Positions 11,601-24,800 of a DNA stretch of 64,000 nt are shown here, in pieces (position 1 is the first letter of the stretch; every line of letters starts with the position of its first letter). The DNA is from Cryptomeria japonica (lineage: Eukaryota; Streptophyta; Pinopsida; Cupressales; Cupressaceae), in contig NC_081413.1 of NCBI RefSeq assembly GCF_030272615.1, positions 553,499,136 through 553,563,135 on the forward strand. Reading direction: 5' to 3'. A model generated the notes under the pieces. That model did no database searches, had not been told where the DNA came from, and saw nothing but the letters and a program-made list of their open reading frames with translations. Position numbers and translations under genes: made by a program.

Positions 11601-14600
11601 GATTTTATTAATTATATTTTAAGAAATAAAAAATTGAAAAAAAAATTAAAATAAAATTTTAATTTTTTAAATATAAAGAAATATAAAAATAAAATAAAAA
11701 TCTATCATTCTTTAAAATTTTTTCTCCTATAACACTTAAATAGTTTTAGCCAATCATAACAAAGAAAAATCATTTTAATAAATTGAAAAGTTAAAAATTT
11801 CACATGTTAACTTAATAAAATTTAAATATTTTCTAAAAATCAAATAAACTAGTATAGACATCTTAAATACATCTATCTAAAGAAATGTCGAGAGATATCA
11901 ATTTTAGAGCTATTTTATTTACCTAAATGTTAGTTAACATTTTGCTTTTTAAATAATATTTATTACAAATAGAAACAAATTTTATTTTATCTAAATTTTT
12001 TTATTTTTTCATAATACATTTTTTTTTCTAATTTTAAATTAATTCAAATTTAATTTTTTGTATTAACATTTTAAAATTTTATTTTTATTAAAAATTTATT
12101 AAAAATATAATCTATAAAAATATATTTATTTTAATATATAATTTTTCGATCCTTTTACTCAATTTTACTAATAATTTTATTTTAAATATTGGTAGATTAA
12201 TTTAAAAAATAAAATATGTTTATGTTTATTTTATATTTATACATCTATCTATGCCTTTTCTATTTGGTATCTATTTTGAAAATATTATGTATATAATTAA
12301 ATATTGGTATTTGATATGTAAATAGTTGTCAAATTTAAGCTAAAATATTGTCATTGTAAAGACTCATTGACACTAATAACATCTTATATAATGGATGGAA
12401 AGTCAATTTATTAATAAAAAAATTGTTTAAAATCCCAAATGTCTTTAAACTTTTGTTGACTTGACCAAATAATAAAAAAAAAAATTGTTGACTTGGTCAA
12501 TAAAATATGTGTTATTCTTTCCTATGTTTATTTTAATGGTTACATGACAACGAAGGAAGAAAATTTTGCAAATTATTATGCCATACTTTGTTTCTTTTCG
12601 CTCAATTAAAAAGTCAATTTGGAACAACAATGATTGAATATAGAAAAAAAATTATATTAATTAAAATCTATATTCATTAGAAATGTCCCCTTTTTTTCAA
12701 AAGACCACATGATACCTTTATGAAAAAATCTAACTAGAGACAACCTTAAAGCATGACAACAAATAAAACAGAAAACAAATATTGAAATATTTTTTTTTCG
12801 AATATTTTAAAAATAAGTAGAATCATATATGTTTTACAAATGAAAAAGAAAAAAATAATTATTTAATTAATGATTAATATTGGAAAATTAAAAGTAAAAT
12901 ATTTATTTTTCAATTTTTAAAAAATCATTTTCTATATATATTTATAGTTATGATTTTAAGTTTATAATGAGAAATTTAAACTTAGAGCTTAAATTTTAAA
13001 TTAATTAAACTTTTAATTGATTTTTATTATTCAAATTAAATTCATGTAATATTATATATTATTAAGTAGAATATGTTAGAAGTTGATTTTAAAATAATCA
13101 CATAATTTTAATTTATATAGTTGTGAGGGAAATTAAAATTTAATCATGTGTAACCTAATATATTAGGAGTACTATAAAATTTAACTTATGGATGATGTTT
13201 GTATTGCTTTGTCCTTCCTTGAGCTAAACATTAGAGATTTAAGAAATAGAATTTTCTTTATAATATTTAATAATAAATTATCATTCAATATCTATTAGTA
13301 TAAAAAATAACGATTAAAATATTAATTTAAATTTAATTTTCTTAAATAACAAAAATAATTCAATTTAGTCTAAAGTTTAAAACTATTTTAAAATAAAAAT
13401 AAAATAAAACAATAATCTAAATTTGCAAGAAATTAAAATCTTTAAAAAAAAAAAATTTAAGACTTATAAGAAAACTTTTAAAATATTAAATTTTAAATTG
13501 TAAGATAAACAATTCTATTTTATGAAAATGTAATTGTTTAGAAACCAAAATTCATAAAAATAAAATTTACTATATATAAATTAATATTTTATTTTTCTTT
13601 GTTTAAATCAATTGTTTTGCATTGAGTTTTTGTTCCTTTAAATTGTTGGTTTTTTGCTCCTTAGAATAGGAATTAAGGAATACAAATATATGGAATAATT
13701 TTGTCCACATTCAAAGCTTTGATAACACTATTTTTTCCATAGGTAATCACTTCAAAGAGTTTAAGAGGTATATTCATAATATTTCTGTTTATGATAATTT
13801 GCTTGTCGATATGTATTTAGTGTGTATTGTTTGGGGAATTAGAGAAATAACTATATTTATTCATGTTCTTGAAGAATTTCACTTTTGTAATCCAAGTAAA
13901 AAAACACAATTTTGTTCCTATAACATAGGCTTATCAATAGAATAATATATTATGCATGTCTATCAATTCAGTATTATGAAAAAAAATTATTTAAATGTTG
14001 TAAAGGATTTTTCTTTTGGTATTTATTAGCTTCGAAGTCTGATACTTTTTGGTTGGATGAATCAAAATCATTTTGTGTTTGAAATAAATTCAAAAGGTTG
14101 CATTTCATAGAATTATCTAAGCGTTTCAGGCATAGGTTGAGACTAAATGTTTTCAAGAATAAATACTTTGTCATCCATAATATGTACAACACAAAGCAAC
14201 AAATCCTTAACATTACTACCTGAATATGTTATTTAGTATATCTTCTATAGTGTTCAAAAGTGTTTATTCTATCATATTCTTAGGTAGTTGTAAAAAGCAA
14301 TGATCCTTGTTCCTTGGCTACCAAGTTTGAAGTTTTGATTCACAAGAAATATAAACCAACTTTATGGAAAGACTTTAATAATTGTTGTTGTGTTTCTGGA
14401 TCATTGCATCAATGAAATTGAAAGAAAAAAGATTTTGCATCATATGTTTAAACATCCTTGATTAGAAATCAATGGCCAATTGGGATACGTAAGTATCGTG
14501 ATGCGTGAATTCGAAAGAAATTATACCATCTAAGAAACTAAACATCGAGATAGGTATCATTAATCTACATCTAGTAACTAGATATAACCATCTTAGTCCA

Positions 14601-16520
14601 TGTTAAATATAATTAGTAATATAGCACATTAATATATAATATTTCAGTATTGTATGCTTCTACCTAAGCTCTACTTTTACAACATAAAATCCTACAATAG
14701 GAGATATGAAACTTGAGGAGATCCTCATAATTATTTGAAACTAGGTTGAACAACATTACAAAAATTGGTAAAGATATATTGTAATAGCACCTTTGTTAAT
14801 ATTTAACCATCTAAGACATGTAAAAGAACTAAATTTCTTATAACCTGTGATCAAGATTATTGCAATTTCAAGAGTTCAAGAAGGTAGTTATTTCTAAAAT
14901 TATTTTTAATTGAAGACGATATAAATATATCAGTTACATAATATTTATTTTCTCAACTATTTCATAGTTATAAATATCCAAAATTATAGCTTGTGAATCC
15001 CCAAACCTCTGCTCCCCTCTATTCCCCATTAATTTCTATGACTCAAACAATGACATTAAGAATGAAAGCCATGTATAATACATTAGCAAGGGTAAGAAAG
15101 GAGAGAAAGATTTTTAAAAGATTATAGTGTGGGGAAACATCTATTAGGGATGCATATTATAATACAACACACGATGACTTAGACAAGCTACATCATTAGT
15201 ATTGTCAAAAAATCTAGGAAAGCACAAACTTTCCCTATAAACCTTTACCAAAGATGACATCAATATTTTTCTGCCCATGTATATTGCTATTTAAGTGATT
15301 TGAAATTTGGTTTTCTTATGAAATAAAGTGATTCTTTGTACTATACATAAATTGCATTTCAAAAGTGCCAAAGTTTCTATTCAAAGTATTTAGGGAGTTA
15401 CTCTAAGAATTGGCTATAACAAATTGAAACAAAACGAAAAATGCAATACATGATGTAAGGCGAAATCTTGTTCCAAGAAAAAATAGATATGGTTTATTAG
15501 TCAGGTTTCTCTTAAGAGAAATGCTAAAGGAAGATATAAGTTTATGTTTTGTTTTGAGATCTTGGCTAGGTTTATAAAGTTAGTTTCATAATTGCGATTT
15601 TTCATTTTTGAAGTTTTCTTGTCTTCGTCATCTATTTGTTTAGAATTTCTTTTTCTTTAATAAAATTATAAATTATTGAAATGCATGACCATTGATTTAT
15701 GGATTTGTTCATCTTATGTGCATTACATTTTTGAAATTTTCTTGAAGCAGTGTGAAGGATCTATTGAACCAATTAACTTCAAACTTGTTACAATCAAACT
15801 CTTTATTATTATTTATAAATATTAGATATTTTCCAATTTGATATCTCTCAACATATTTATATTTTTGTAAAATATTGATATGCTAGTCAACAAATAGCAT
15901 TAAACACTTTTGTCTATGAAGTACACAAGAGACACCTTTGACTGTGATTAATAATTAATAAAAGATTAGAATAATGAATTTTCAATTTTCAATTAATTAA
16001 TAATCATGGTCAAAGGTACATCCTTATCCTGCATAGACATTTTGTCCATTTTGACGACTAAATAGACATTGACAACACTCCATACATTGATTACTTAAAT
16101 TTTAAAATACAACAATTTTTTAATATTTGATTAACTGATAAGCATAATCGAAGATACATCCTATATGCTATATAGACATTTCAATACAAAACTTTTTTTT
16201 TTTATATTGAAACAATGCAATTGCAAAATGAAGTTATCAGCAAGTAGTTAAATAAATAAAATAAGAAAATACAATGAACAATACAGTCAAAGAATGCACA
16301 AAAGACACAGAACTATTTAATTGAGCCCATTCTATCTAGCCTGTCCATTTTATCGGTTGCAAACACTGACGTATTTCACGATTTTGACAAAACTCAATAA
16401 TGATCAGAACCGAACGACGTGTAGTAATCAGAACCAAGCAACTTCGGAGTAGGTCGGTGGCAAAGTCGTTTACCAGGAAAATTATTTTCCCACCGTCTAT
16501 CTCTTCATTTTTCTCTCCAC
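11600..16520. other. AT-rich distal upstream region of P450 gene 1
   Basis: There are no genes. Blocks at about 12440-12620, 12880-13240 and 15770-16130 match, in the same order, blocks upstream of gene 2 (about 32790-33100) and in the 43.9-46.5 kb module. These are remnants of an older duplication that carried several kilobases of P450 upstream DNA. The remainder is very AT-rich and shows no element termini. Confidence 0.6.
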
Positions 16521-16524
16521 GTTC

Positions 16525-16610
16525 TTTGAACCTTGACTGGTAAACGTGGGTGTACTCGACTCACCAAGAACCCAACAAAAGGGGTGTACTTTTGCATCCC
16601 TATATAAAGA
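16525..16610 (+). promoter_or_regulatory. Core promoter of P450 gene 1
   Basis: TATATAAA at 16601 lies 74 bp before the start codon. A TTGACTGG block with a W-box core (TTGAC, 16533-16537) and a nearby ACGTGG are shared with gene 2 and with the orphan promoter at 32.6 kb. W-boxes are known WRKY-binding sites; any use here is inference. Confidence 0.6.
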
Positions 16611-16674
16611 GCATACACCGCAGAACAAAAGACGCAGCAACTGAAATCCTAACTGAACAAAAGAGCCCAAAGCA

Positions 16675-18321
16675 ATGGATCATTTCTCAAGTTTATTGAG
16701 CAGCACCCTGGTTTTTTATTCTGTAGTATCCATTACTGTTATATACATGCTCACCAAGCTCAGAAGCAAGCCATCTGGGAGGCTGCCACCAGGACCACGT
16801 CCCTGGCCTTTGGTTGGGAACATCCTCCAGGTGGGCAAGAATGCGAACGAATCCTTCTTCGAGCTTGCGAAGATCCATGGCCCCCTCATGACCCTCCACC
16901 TAGGATGGCGGACAACTGTAGTAGCCTCATCGCCCGCCATGGCCAGAGAGGTTCTCAAAACGCAGGACCCATCCCTGTCAGCACGTACAATGATTGAGGC
17001 CGCCAAGTGTCTCGAGTATGGCGAAAACTCGCTGGTGTGGAGGGACTGCGTGCCACGCTGGCGCACTCTCCGCCGCATCTGCACCACCCAGCTCTTCACT
17101 GTCAAGCGTCTGGAGGCACTCCACCACCTGCGGCGGGAGCAAATGAGAAGCATGATGAGGGCTATTTATAAGTCCACGTCAGCTCCTGTGGATATCGGCC
17201 ATGCTGCCTTCCTTACCAGCTTCAATTTGGTGGGCAACATGATATTTTCCAAGGACATGTTCGACTGGGATGAGTCGGAAAAGTCGAAAGAGTTTAAGAA
17301 AGCGCTCGCTGACATGCTCTTTGTTGGTGGCAAGGCTAATTGGGCTGATTATTTTCCCTTCCTCAGGCCTTTCGACCCGCAGGGCATAAGGAAGGAGATG
17401 ACTAGGATTTTTAGGATTATATTTCCAGTCTTCGATCAATATATCGACGAGCGCCTGCAGAGCGGGACAAGAAGCGAGGAGGAAGACAAGGATTTTCTCG
17501 ATATTTTGCTCGAGAGTAAGACCGAGACTGGGGAGAAGCTCACAAAGTTTGAGATCACTCGCTTCTTCTATGTAAGTATATCTATCCTACAAACAAAGTA
17601 TGAGATCGCTAGCTGTCCATCTTATATCTAGTTTTAGTTTTAGTTTTGAGAGAGTTTCTTAACAAGATGATTTTGATGTTTGTTATGTTTATAGGACTTG
17701 TTCACAGCAGGGAGTGAAACTTCTAGTCACACAATTGAATGGGCCATGTCAGAAATCATACGAAATCCAATGGTAATGGAAAAAGCGAGGGACGAATTGG
17801 ACAAGGTAGTGGGGAAAGAAAGAAGAGTAGAAGAAAGTGATATTGACAACCTCCCTTATCTTCATGCAGTTGTTAAAGAAACCTTTCGTCTACACCCTGT
17901 TGCTCCCCTTCTGATCCACCATAGAGCCCTTGACTCTTGTGAAATTGAGGGGTATGTTATACCTAAGGATGCCCAAGTGTTTGTGAATGTTTGGGCGATT
18001 GGAAGGGACCCTAATGTATGGCCAGAACCAGATAGGTTCTTTCCAGAGAGGTTTGTAGACTCAGATGTGGAATACAAAGGGCAAAATTTTGACTTGCTTC
18101 CATTTGGATCAGGGAGGAGAATATGCCCAGGGCTCCCTTTGGCTCATAAAATAGTTCATGTAATAGTGGCTACTCTCCTTCAATGTTTTGATTGGCAGCT
18201 TCCCAATGGACAGAATCCAGAAAAGTTAGATATGAGCGCAAAGATTGGAATCAATTTAACAAAGGTACAACATCTGGTTGCAATTCCCACACCTCGCTTA
18301 CCACAACATATTTATAACTGA
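16675..18321 (+). CDS. Cytochrome P450, CYP76-type (gene 1)
   Basis: Exon 1 is 16675-17571 and exon 2 is 17695-18321, joined after codon 299 in phase 0 across a 123-bp GT-AG intron, giving 507 residues, the usual length for a plant microsomal P450. Visible parts: a hydrophobic anchor at residues 8-27; the proline-rich hinge PPGPRPWP (38-45); the C-helix WRTLR (129-133); the I-helix oxygen-activation motif AGSETS (304-309); the K-helix ETFR (361-364); PERF (416-419); and the haem loop FGSGRRICPG (436-445) with Cys443 as iron ligand. The overall pattern (LPYL, KETFRLHP, VNVWAIGRDP, KGQNF) fits the CYP76 family of clan 71. Such enzymes sit on the endoplasmic reticulum and hydroxylate terpenoids or other small molecules with P450 reductase; the substrate here is unknown. 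All key residues are present, so the gene looks functional. Confidence 0.93.
17572..17694 (+). other. Intron of P450 gene 1
   Basis: It begins GTAAGT and ends TTTATAG. Position and phase match the single conserved intron of A-type plant P450 genes and the intron of gene 2, which is 8 bp longer because of a short direct duplication. Reading through would add an unrelated tail after residue 299, so splicing is needed. Confidence 0.92.
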
Positions 18322-18490
18322 TTGCTACTATGATAAGGGAAAAATGTTCTTTCTAATTAGTCACTCTTGTGTTATGCTTGGAAGTAGTACTTCCTTTAAG
18401 TAAATTAAAAGGCTTAATATCTAAATGGATCATTCATGAACTATATTGAACTATATTGTATTGAACATTCTTCTCAAAGGTTGTTCTTTT
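18322..18490 (+). other. 3' flank of P450 gene 1
   Basis: This segment still aligns with the 3' flank of gene 2 (38049-38283) up to about 18490, after which similarity stops. No AATAAA is visible here. The end of similarity gives the outer limit for the gypsy element that follows. Confidence 0.55.
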
Positions 18491-18669
18491 GATAGAAGAA
18501 ATGGAGGACCTATTACATTCCTATGGAAGAAGAGGAAAATAGAGTATCCATTGTCATTACTATGTATGAATGATATGCAGCTATTTATGAATGTATGGAT
18601 GGATGGAATGCAATATATACAAATGAGATGGAATGATGATCCATGGTGCTTTATTTTTCATCATTGAGC

Positions 18670-18815
18670 TTTAAAATGTTGTAAGAAAATACAAGCAACT
18701 TGACATAAAGATTCAAGATGACCAGAGTATTTCTTACAAGGATTTTGATATAGCAAGTTAATACAAGCAACTTGATATAATGGATCAAGTTGACCAGAGT
18801 ATTGCTTGCAGAACA
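18670..18815. repeat. Two-copy tandem repeat, about 75 bp
   Basis: Two imperfect copies, each starting ATACAAGCAACTTGA and ending with a CCAGAGTATT block, lie in the presumed 3' untranslated part of the gypsy element. Confidence 0.7.
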
Positions 18816-21800
18816 GACAAGGATTATCTCTGTTCATGCATGACTTGGATCGTCCTCCTTGATCTTAGGTTGATCATATCTTGAGACAAGTGCATACCAT
18901 ACTAAGAGATAAAAATCTTTATCCAGTTTGGATGAGGTAGGAAGAACCAAAGGAAGAGCATTGTACCTGCAAACAAACAGTATATACATAAAGAATAAAG
19001 AATAAGGATTCTTGGTAATGGTGCATGCCCATATGGTCGAGGTATACGCTGTAGTCAGCAAGCCGTAATGATCTATGATTGCATTTGGCATAAGATCATG
19101 TAGGTTGGTGAACTTCCCACGTAGACACCATTAGTACATGCCCTAGAACTTCATCGGAAATAATGCGCAAACGATACAAAACAATGCTGCAAGATCCTGA
19201 TACAGATAAACGAACGATTGTACTCACAAATCAACCAAGTATTTGATAGCTTAACATAATTTTCTTGTCAAAGAAAACGTCACTTTTGTCTTTGTTTTGG
19301 TAAGGAAGGATGCATCCTTGTTGAAGACAGTTTGATTGTTGATGTTGATTGTGTGGTTGATTGGTAAATGGTCATTGTGTGAGTAGTTTGTCAATGTTTA
19401 TTTTGGTATCTGCATGGATGGGTATGTACAAGGTGTTGCCATGTTTTTGTGTGATTTTTCAATGGTTTTGTCGATGTTTTTGGATTTTGAATTGTTTTGA
19501 ATGTTTTTGGTATTTTTGCGAGATATTTTTGAATGTTTTTGGATTTTTGATGATTGTTTGAATGAAGAACTTAATGAATCACAAGACAATGTAGAATCCA
19601 CTTCCATCAATAGGTTAAGGGCATTGCCCCCAGTTTTTAGTCATGACTATAAAAAAGCGAGATGCAGGATGCATGGAGTACTATCATAATTGCAGATGAA
19701 TAACAAGCCATGTTTTTTGGATGGATGGATGTATGTATGAAGTAGATGTGATCGCAACAAGTCTGAAAGACAATGGAGCCATAGCCTTTACGAGTGGCGC
19801 CTGTTTGCCAGGTTTTCACCACCGTACTTACCCAAGGTGCCACCGGAGTGGTTGTTCACCGTTTGGATGCATGATTTTTCTTTACTTTTTTTGAATGTTT
19901 TTGTATTTTCTTCAGGACATTTTTCTGAATGTTTTTGGTATTTTTTGGTATGCAAGGGAGCTTGATGCTCTATACAGCTTAGGTATAAAACCGTTTGAGG
20001 TGCATGCTGTTAATTGGATCTGCGAGCGGTTCTCCTTCTGATGTAGCCAACTGATATGCCCTGGACCCGAACACAGCAGTGACAACATATGGGCCCAGCT
20101 AGTTTGATTCAAAGTTGCCCTGATGTTCTCTGTTTGGTTGGTTGCGAGGATTCTCTCGTAGAACAAGATCACCTACCTCAAATGTACAAGGTCTAACTCG
20201 GTGATTGTAGCTTCTGCTCATGCGCTGCTGATAGGCTTTGAGATGGTTGTATGCAGCTTGTCGCTTCTCATCAAGTAACTCTAAGTCCTAAAGACGTGAG
20301 ACTCTGTAAGCTTCATCATCTATCAGATTATGCAAGGAAACCCGTAATGATGGTATCTCAACCTCAATAGGTAAGATAGCTTCTGCACCATAGACCAATG
20401 AATAAGGAGTTGCACCTGTAGGGGTTCGAATGCTAGTTCGATATGCCCATAGTGCCGGATTTAGTTGAACATGCCAGTCATGGCCGACATCATTGACTGT
20501 CTTCTTTAGGATCCTCAATATGTTTTTATTGGATGCTTCGGCCTGACCATTGCCTTGTGGGTAATAGGGAGTGGAAAAGCGGTGTTGGATATGAAATTTC
20601 TCACAAAGTTCGCGGACATCCTGATTTTTGAAAGGAAGACCGTTATCTGTGATGATGGACATGGGTACACCATACCGGTAGAGGATGTAGTTGAGGATGA
20701 ATGAGGCGATCTGCTTACCGGTGACTTGGGTAAGTGGAACAACTTCGATCCACTTTGTGAAATATTCGGTGGCGGTAATAATGAATTTGTGGCCATTGGA
20801 TGAAGATGGATGAATCTTACCCATAAGGTCAAGGCCCCATTGATAGAAAGGCCATGGTGTTGTGATTGGTTGCAGTTCCTGGGCTGGTGCATGTATCAGG
20901 TCTCCATGAACTTGACATTTCTTGCATTTTCTGACAAAGTAGTAGGAATCCTTTTCCATAGATGGCCAATAATATCTAGCTCGCATGAGTTTCTTGGCTA
21001 GTGACGGACCACTTGAATGAGTCCCGCAAATTCCTTCATGTACCTCTTCCAAAGCCTTTGTTATCTCATCTTGTTCCAGACATCGAAGGAGAGTACCATC
21101 AAGACCGCGTCGGTATAGGGTTTCGGCAATAATGGTATATTGAGCAGTTTGGCGAATGAAGGTTTTACGTTGGTTATTTGATTGGTTGGGAGGAAGGGTG
21201 TGATCGCGGAGATAGGTGTAGAACTCACCGTACCATGGGGATTCAGAACTGACAAGGTGACATATCATCTCGGATTCAGTGGTATCATAAGCGGGGATCC
21301 AAAGCTGTTCTACCAAGAACTCGTAGCGTGTTGAATTCTGTGGAAGATCTAGTAGAGATGTGATGGTAGCCATGGCGTCAGCAACTCGATTCTGATCTCT
21401 TGGTATCTGCTCAAAAGTGATAGTAGTAAATGATGTCTTTAGAGTGTCCACCATTTGCTTATATGGCATGAGTTTATCATCTTTGGTCTGATATTCATTT
21501 GTTGCTTGTCGAATGACTAGTTGGGAATCGCCATATACTTGCAGTTCTTGTAATTTCCATTGGATGGCTAACCTGAGTCCTGTGATCAAGGCCTCATACT
21601 CGGCTATATTGTTTGTGCATGGAAATGTGAGCCTGTAAGACTTCGGGATGCTATCACCTTGAGGTGTGATAAACATAATGCCTGCCCCCGAGCCGTGCCT
21701 AGTGTATGAACCATCAAAATATAGTTTCCATGGTTGTGCTGCTGTGATCATGAATATCTCCTCATCTGGAAAATTGGAAATAAGAGGATGATCGACGGTG

Positions 21801-24800
21801 AGTGGTGCATCAGCCAACTGATCTGCAATAACCTGACCTTTGATAGCTTTATGGTCTACATACTCAATGTCAAATTCACTTAGAATCATCACCCATTTGG
21901 CCAAGCGGCCTGTCAATGCTGCTTTGTTAAGTAAATACTTGAGTGGATCAATCTTTGCAATGAGTTGTACCTTGTGTGTTAACAGATAGTGCCTCAGTTT
22001 AGTGGCTGCTAAGATTACTGCTAGGCAAGCTCACTCAATAGGGGTGTAATTGAGTTCATAGCCTACCAGTGTGCGAGAGATGTAGTAAACAACACACTCT
22101 TTTCCTTCTGCATTATGTTGTGCTAGTAGTACACCCAATGCTGTACTTGTTGCTGAGATATAGAGTAACAATGGTCTACTTGGATCTGGTGGCATCAACA
22201 ATGGTGGATTCATGAGATAGTTTTTAAGCGTCTGAAATGCTTGCTGGCATCGGACATCCCACTGAAAACGGATGTTCTTGTGTAGCAGATGTGTAAATGG
22301 GTGACACTTATCGGCCAATTGTGCAATGAATCTTCGGATGGATTGAAGTCGCCCTTGTAATGTCCTTAGCTGACTGATATTCTTTGGTGGTGGCATGTCC
22401 ATGATTGCTTTTACCTTTGCTGGGTCGACCTCAATACCTTTGCTTGAGACAATGTATCCTAGAAGCTTCCCGGAGGTTACTCCAAAGACACATTTCTTTG
22501 GGTTGAGTCGAACATGGTATTGTTCCAGTCTATCAAAGATTTTATCTAAGATGTGGAGATGCCCTTCTTTGGTGAGTGATTTTGCTAGTAAGTCATCCAC
22601 ATAATCTTCCATCATAGTATGCATCATGTCATGGAAGATGGTGGCCATTGCTCTTTGATAGGTTGCTCCTGCATTTTTGAGACCGAAGGGCATTACATTC
22701 CAGCAATATGTGCCCCATGGACATGTGAAGGCTGTCTTATGTTGATCTTCTGGTGCGATCTTTATCTGATTGTATCCTGAAAAGCCATCCATGAGTAAAA
22801 GCATGGCATGTCCCGCTGTTAGATCCACTATGATGTCGATATTTGGTAGGGGGAAGTCATCCTTAGGACAGGCCTTATTTAGATCTCTGAAGTCAGTACA
22901 AATGCGGATGCCCCCTTTTGGTTTGCCAACAGGAACAATGTTGGAGATCCACTCTGCATAATCAATTGGTCTAATGAAACCAACGTCTAGGATTTTCTTA
23001 AGTTCTGTTTTGACTAGCACTGCAATCTGAGGATGCATCTTACGAAGTTTTTGCTTGACAGGTTTGGCTCCTTCTGCTACAGTGAGGTGATGCATGACTA
23101 AATCAGGATCAAGCCCAGGCATGTCTGCATATGACCATGCAAAGTTGATCTGACGCTTCTGGAAGAACTCTATAAATTTAGGCTATTCCTCTGGAGTGAG
23201 AAGAGATGCCAGATGTATGATATGAGGATTTTCAAGAGTCCCCACATTGTATTCTTTGGTTTCCTCGATGAGAATCATTGATCGTTCCTATTGTGTACTA
23301 TCAGGGAGAATGTCAAACCCTTCATCCTCAGGCGCCTCAGAGAGGTTTTCACCGTTGAATACGCTCTTTCTTTTTACTTTTGTCGGATCAAACAGTGCCA
23401 CAGTGTGGTTTTCACTGGAAGATCCATGTTTTATTGTTATATTTTTGCAGCTGAAAGGTTTGGCATCCCCCCCGAAGTATGCTGCGCTATTAAGTTCGAT
23501 GGCGAATCCAGCTTTGTGATCCCCGCTTGGTAGGTTATCCCTTATTTCCAAAAAGTCAATGATAGCCTCATCGTTTTGGAAGAAGTCAAGACATGGGGGA
23601 TTTGGTTGGTTCCATTCGATGAGTTCAGGGTAGATAATGGGCATTACTTGATTAGGTTAAGTGCGGTGGACGTATCAGTGAGGGTTAAGACGTTATGGTG
23701 AAGGTCGTTGATGGTACTTTCCCTGTCAGAATCAGGCGTAGGATGAGACGTAGGGTCTGTGGAAGATGTTTCCAGTTCAGGAACCCAAGTGGTCTTTATC
23801 TGTGCTTCTCCGTAAACAGGGATATCTTTGCGTGGTGGAGGTGGTGATGTGTCTTCCTCATCTGAAGTGTTAAGCTGTACAGAATCAAATTCCCACTCAT
23901 GTGAGTCAGTCTCTGAATCACTTTCCAGCATCCGATTACTATACCATACTGGGATGTCCTTTGAGTTAAATACCGCAGGTGTGATTGGTTGATGTACCTT
24001 TGTAATGATCGGTGCTGCAAGGCGATTGAGGGGGATCAAGGAATCTGTTATAGGGAGTATTGGTAATATTGATTCCGTTGCTTCTGCTGGGACTGCTGGT
24101 GTTATAGATGCTGCTGCGGGTGCTGATACAGTTACTGCTGCTAATGGTGCGACTGATGAGATGACGAGTTCGTTTGATGGGATGAGTGGCATTGGTGATA
24201 GTTGTGTTGGGGTTTTGAGCCTCAGTGGGGTTGTTGGGATGGTGCTTGAGGGTGCTTTGATTATGAAAGGTGCCCGCTTTGCAGTAGGTGGACAAAATGG
24301 TTTGCTGGGTTTTCCTTTGAACTTGAGTTTAGGAAAGATCTCTTTTTCAAAGCCGAGGCCTGTATTACCTTTGGGCTTGAATTCCGGCAGCAGGGGTTCA
24401 TGTCATCCTTGTTTGCAATATCCCAAAGCACTTTGACCATCATACCCCATTCTTTGCATAATGAGGAGACCTTTGCCATACTGTTCTATGGGAAGTGTAA
24501 CTTGTGGTTTATCAGTGGTGATGGGATCTTTATAGATCCATTCCGCTAGGTCCTCATCTTGTGTTTCTTCCTCTTGACTCTTTCCAAGAATGAAAGGTGT
24601 CAAAGCACATGCTGGTATGTTTAGTGGTTGCTGGAGTACCTGCTGTGGTTTACCATGAGTTCTAGGAGAAGTGGGCATTTGTCCCACACAAAAGAGTTGA
24701 CTCAAGTTGTATTCCCCAGGACCTTCCTCTGCTATCTTCATCTTAAGCTTTTCTTGCTTGGGTATAGTGGTGTTTGAACTAGCAAGAGAGGCGGGACTTA

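Noticed and set aside
16716-17439. Long minus-strand frames opposite the P450 exon
   Set aside because: They are shadows of the GC-richer coding exon and recur in gene 2 with altered lengths.
16675-17631. A 318-residue unspliced product of P450 gene 1
   Set aside because: The tail after residue 299 is intron; a GT-AG splice restores the I-helix and haem domain in frame, as in gene 2.
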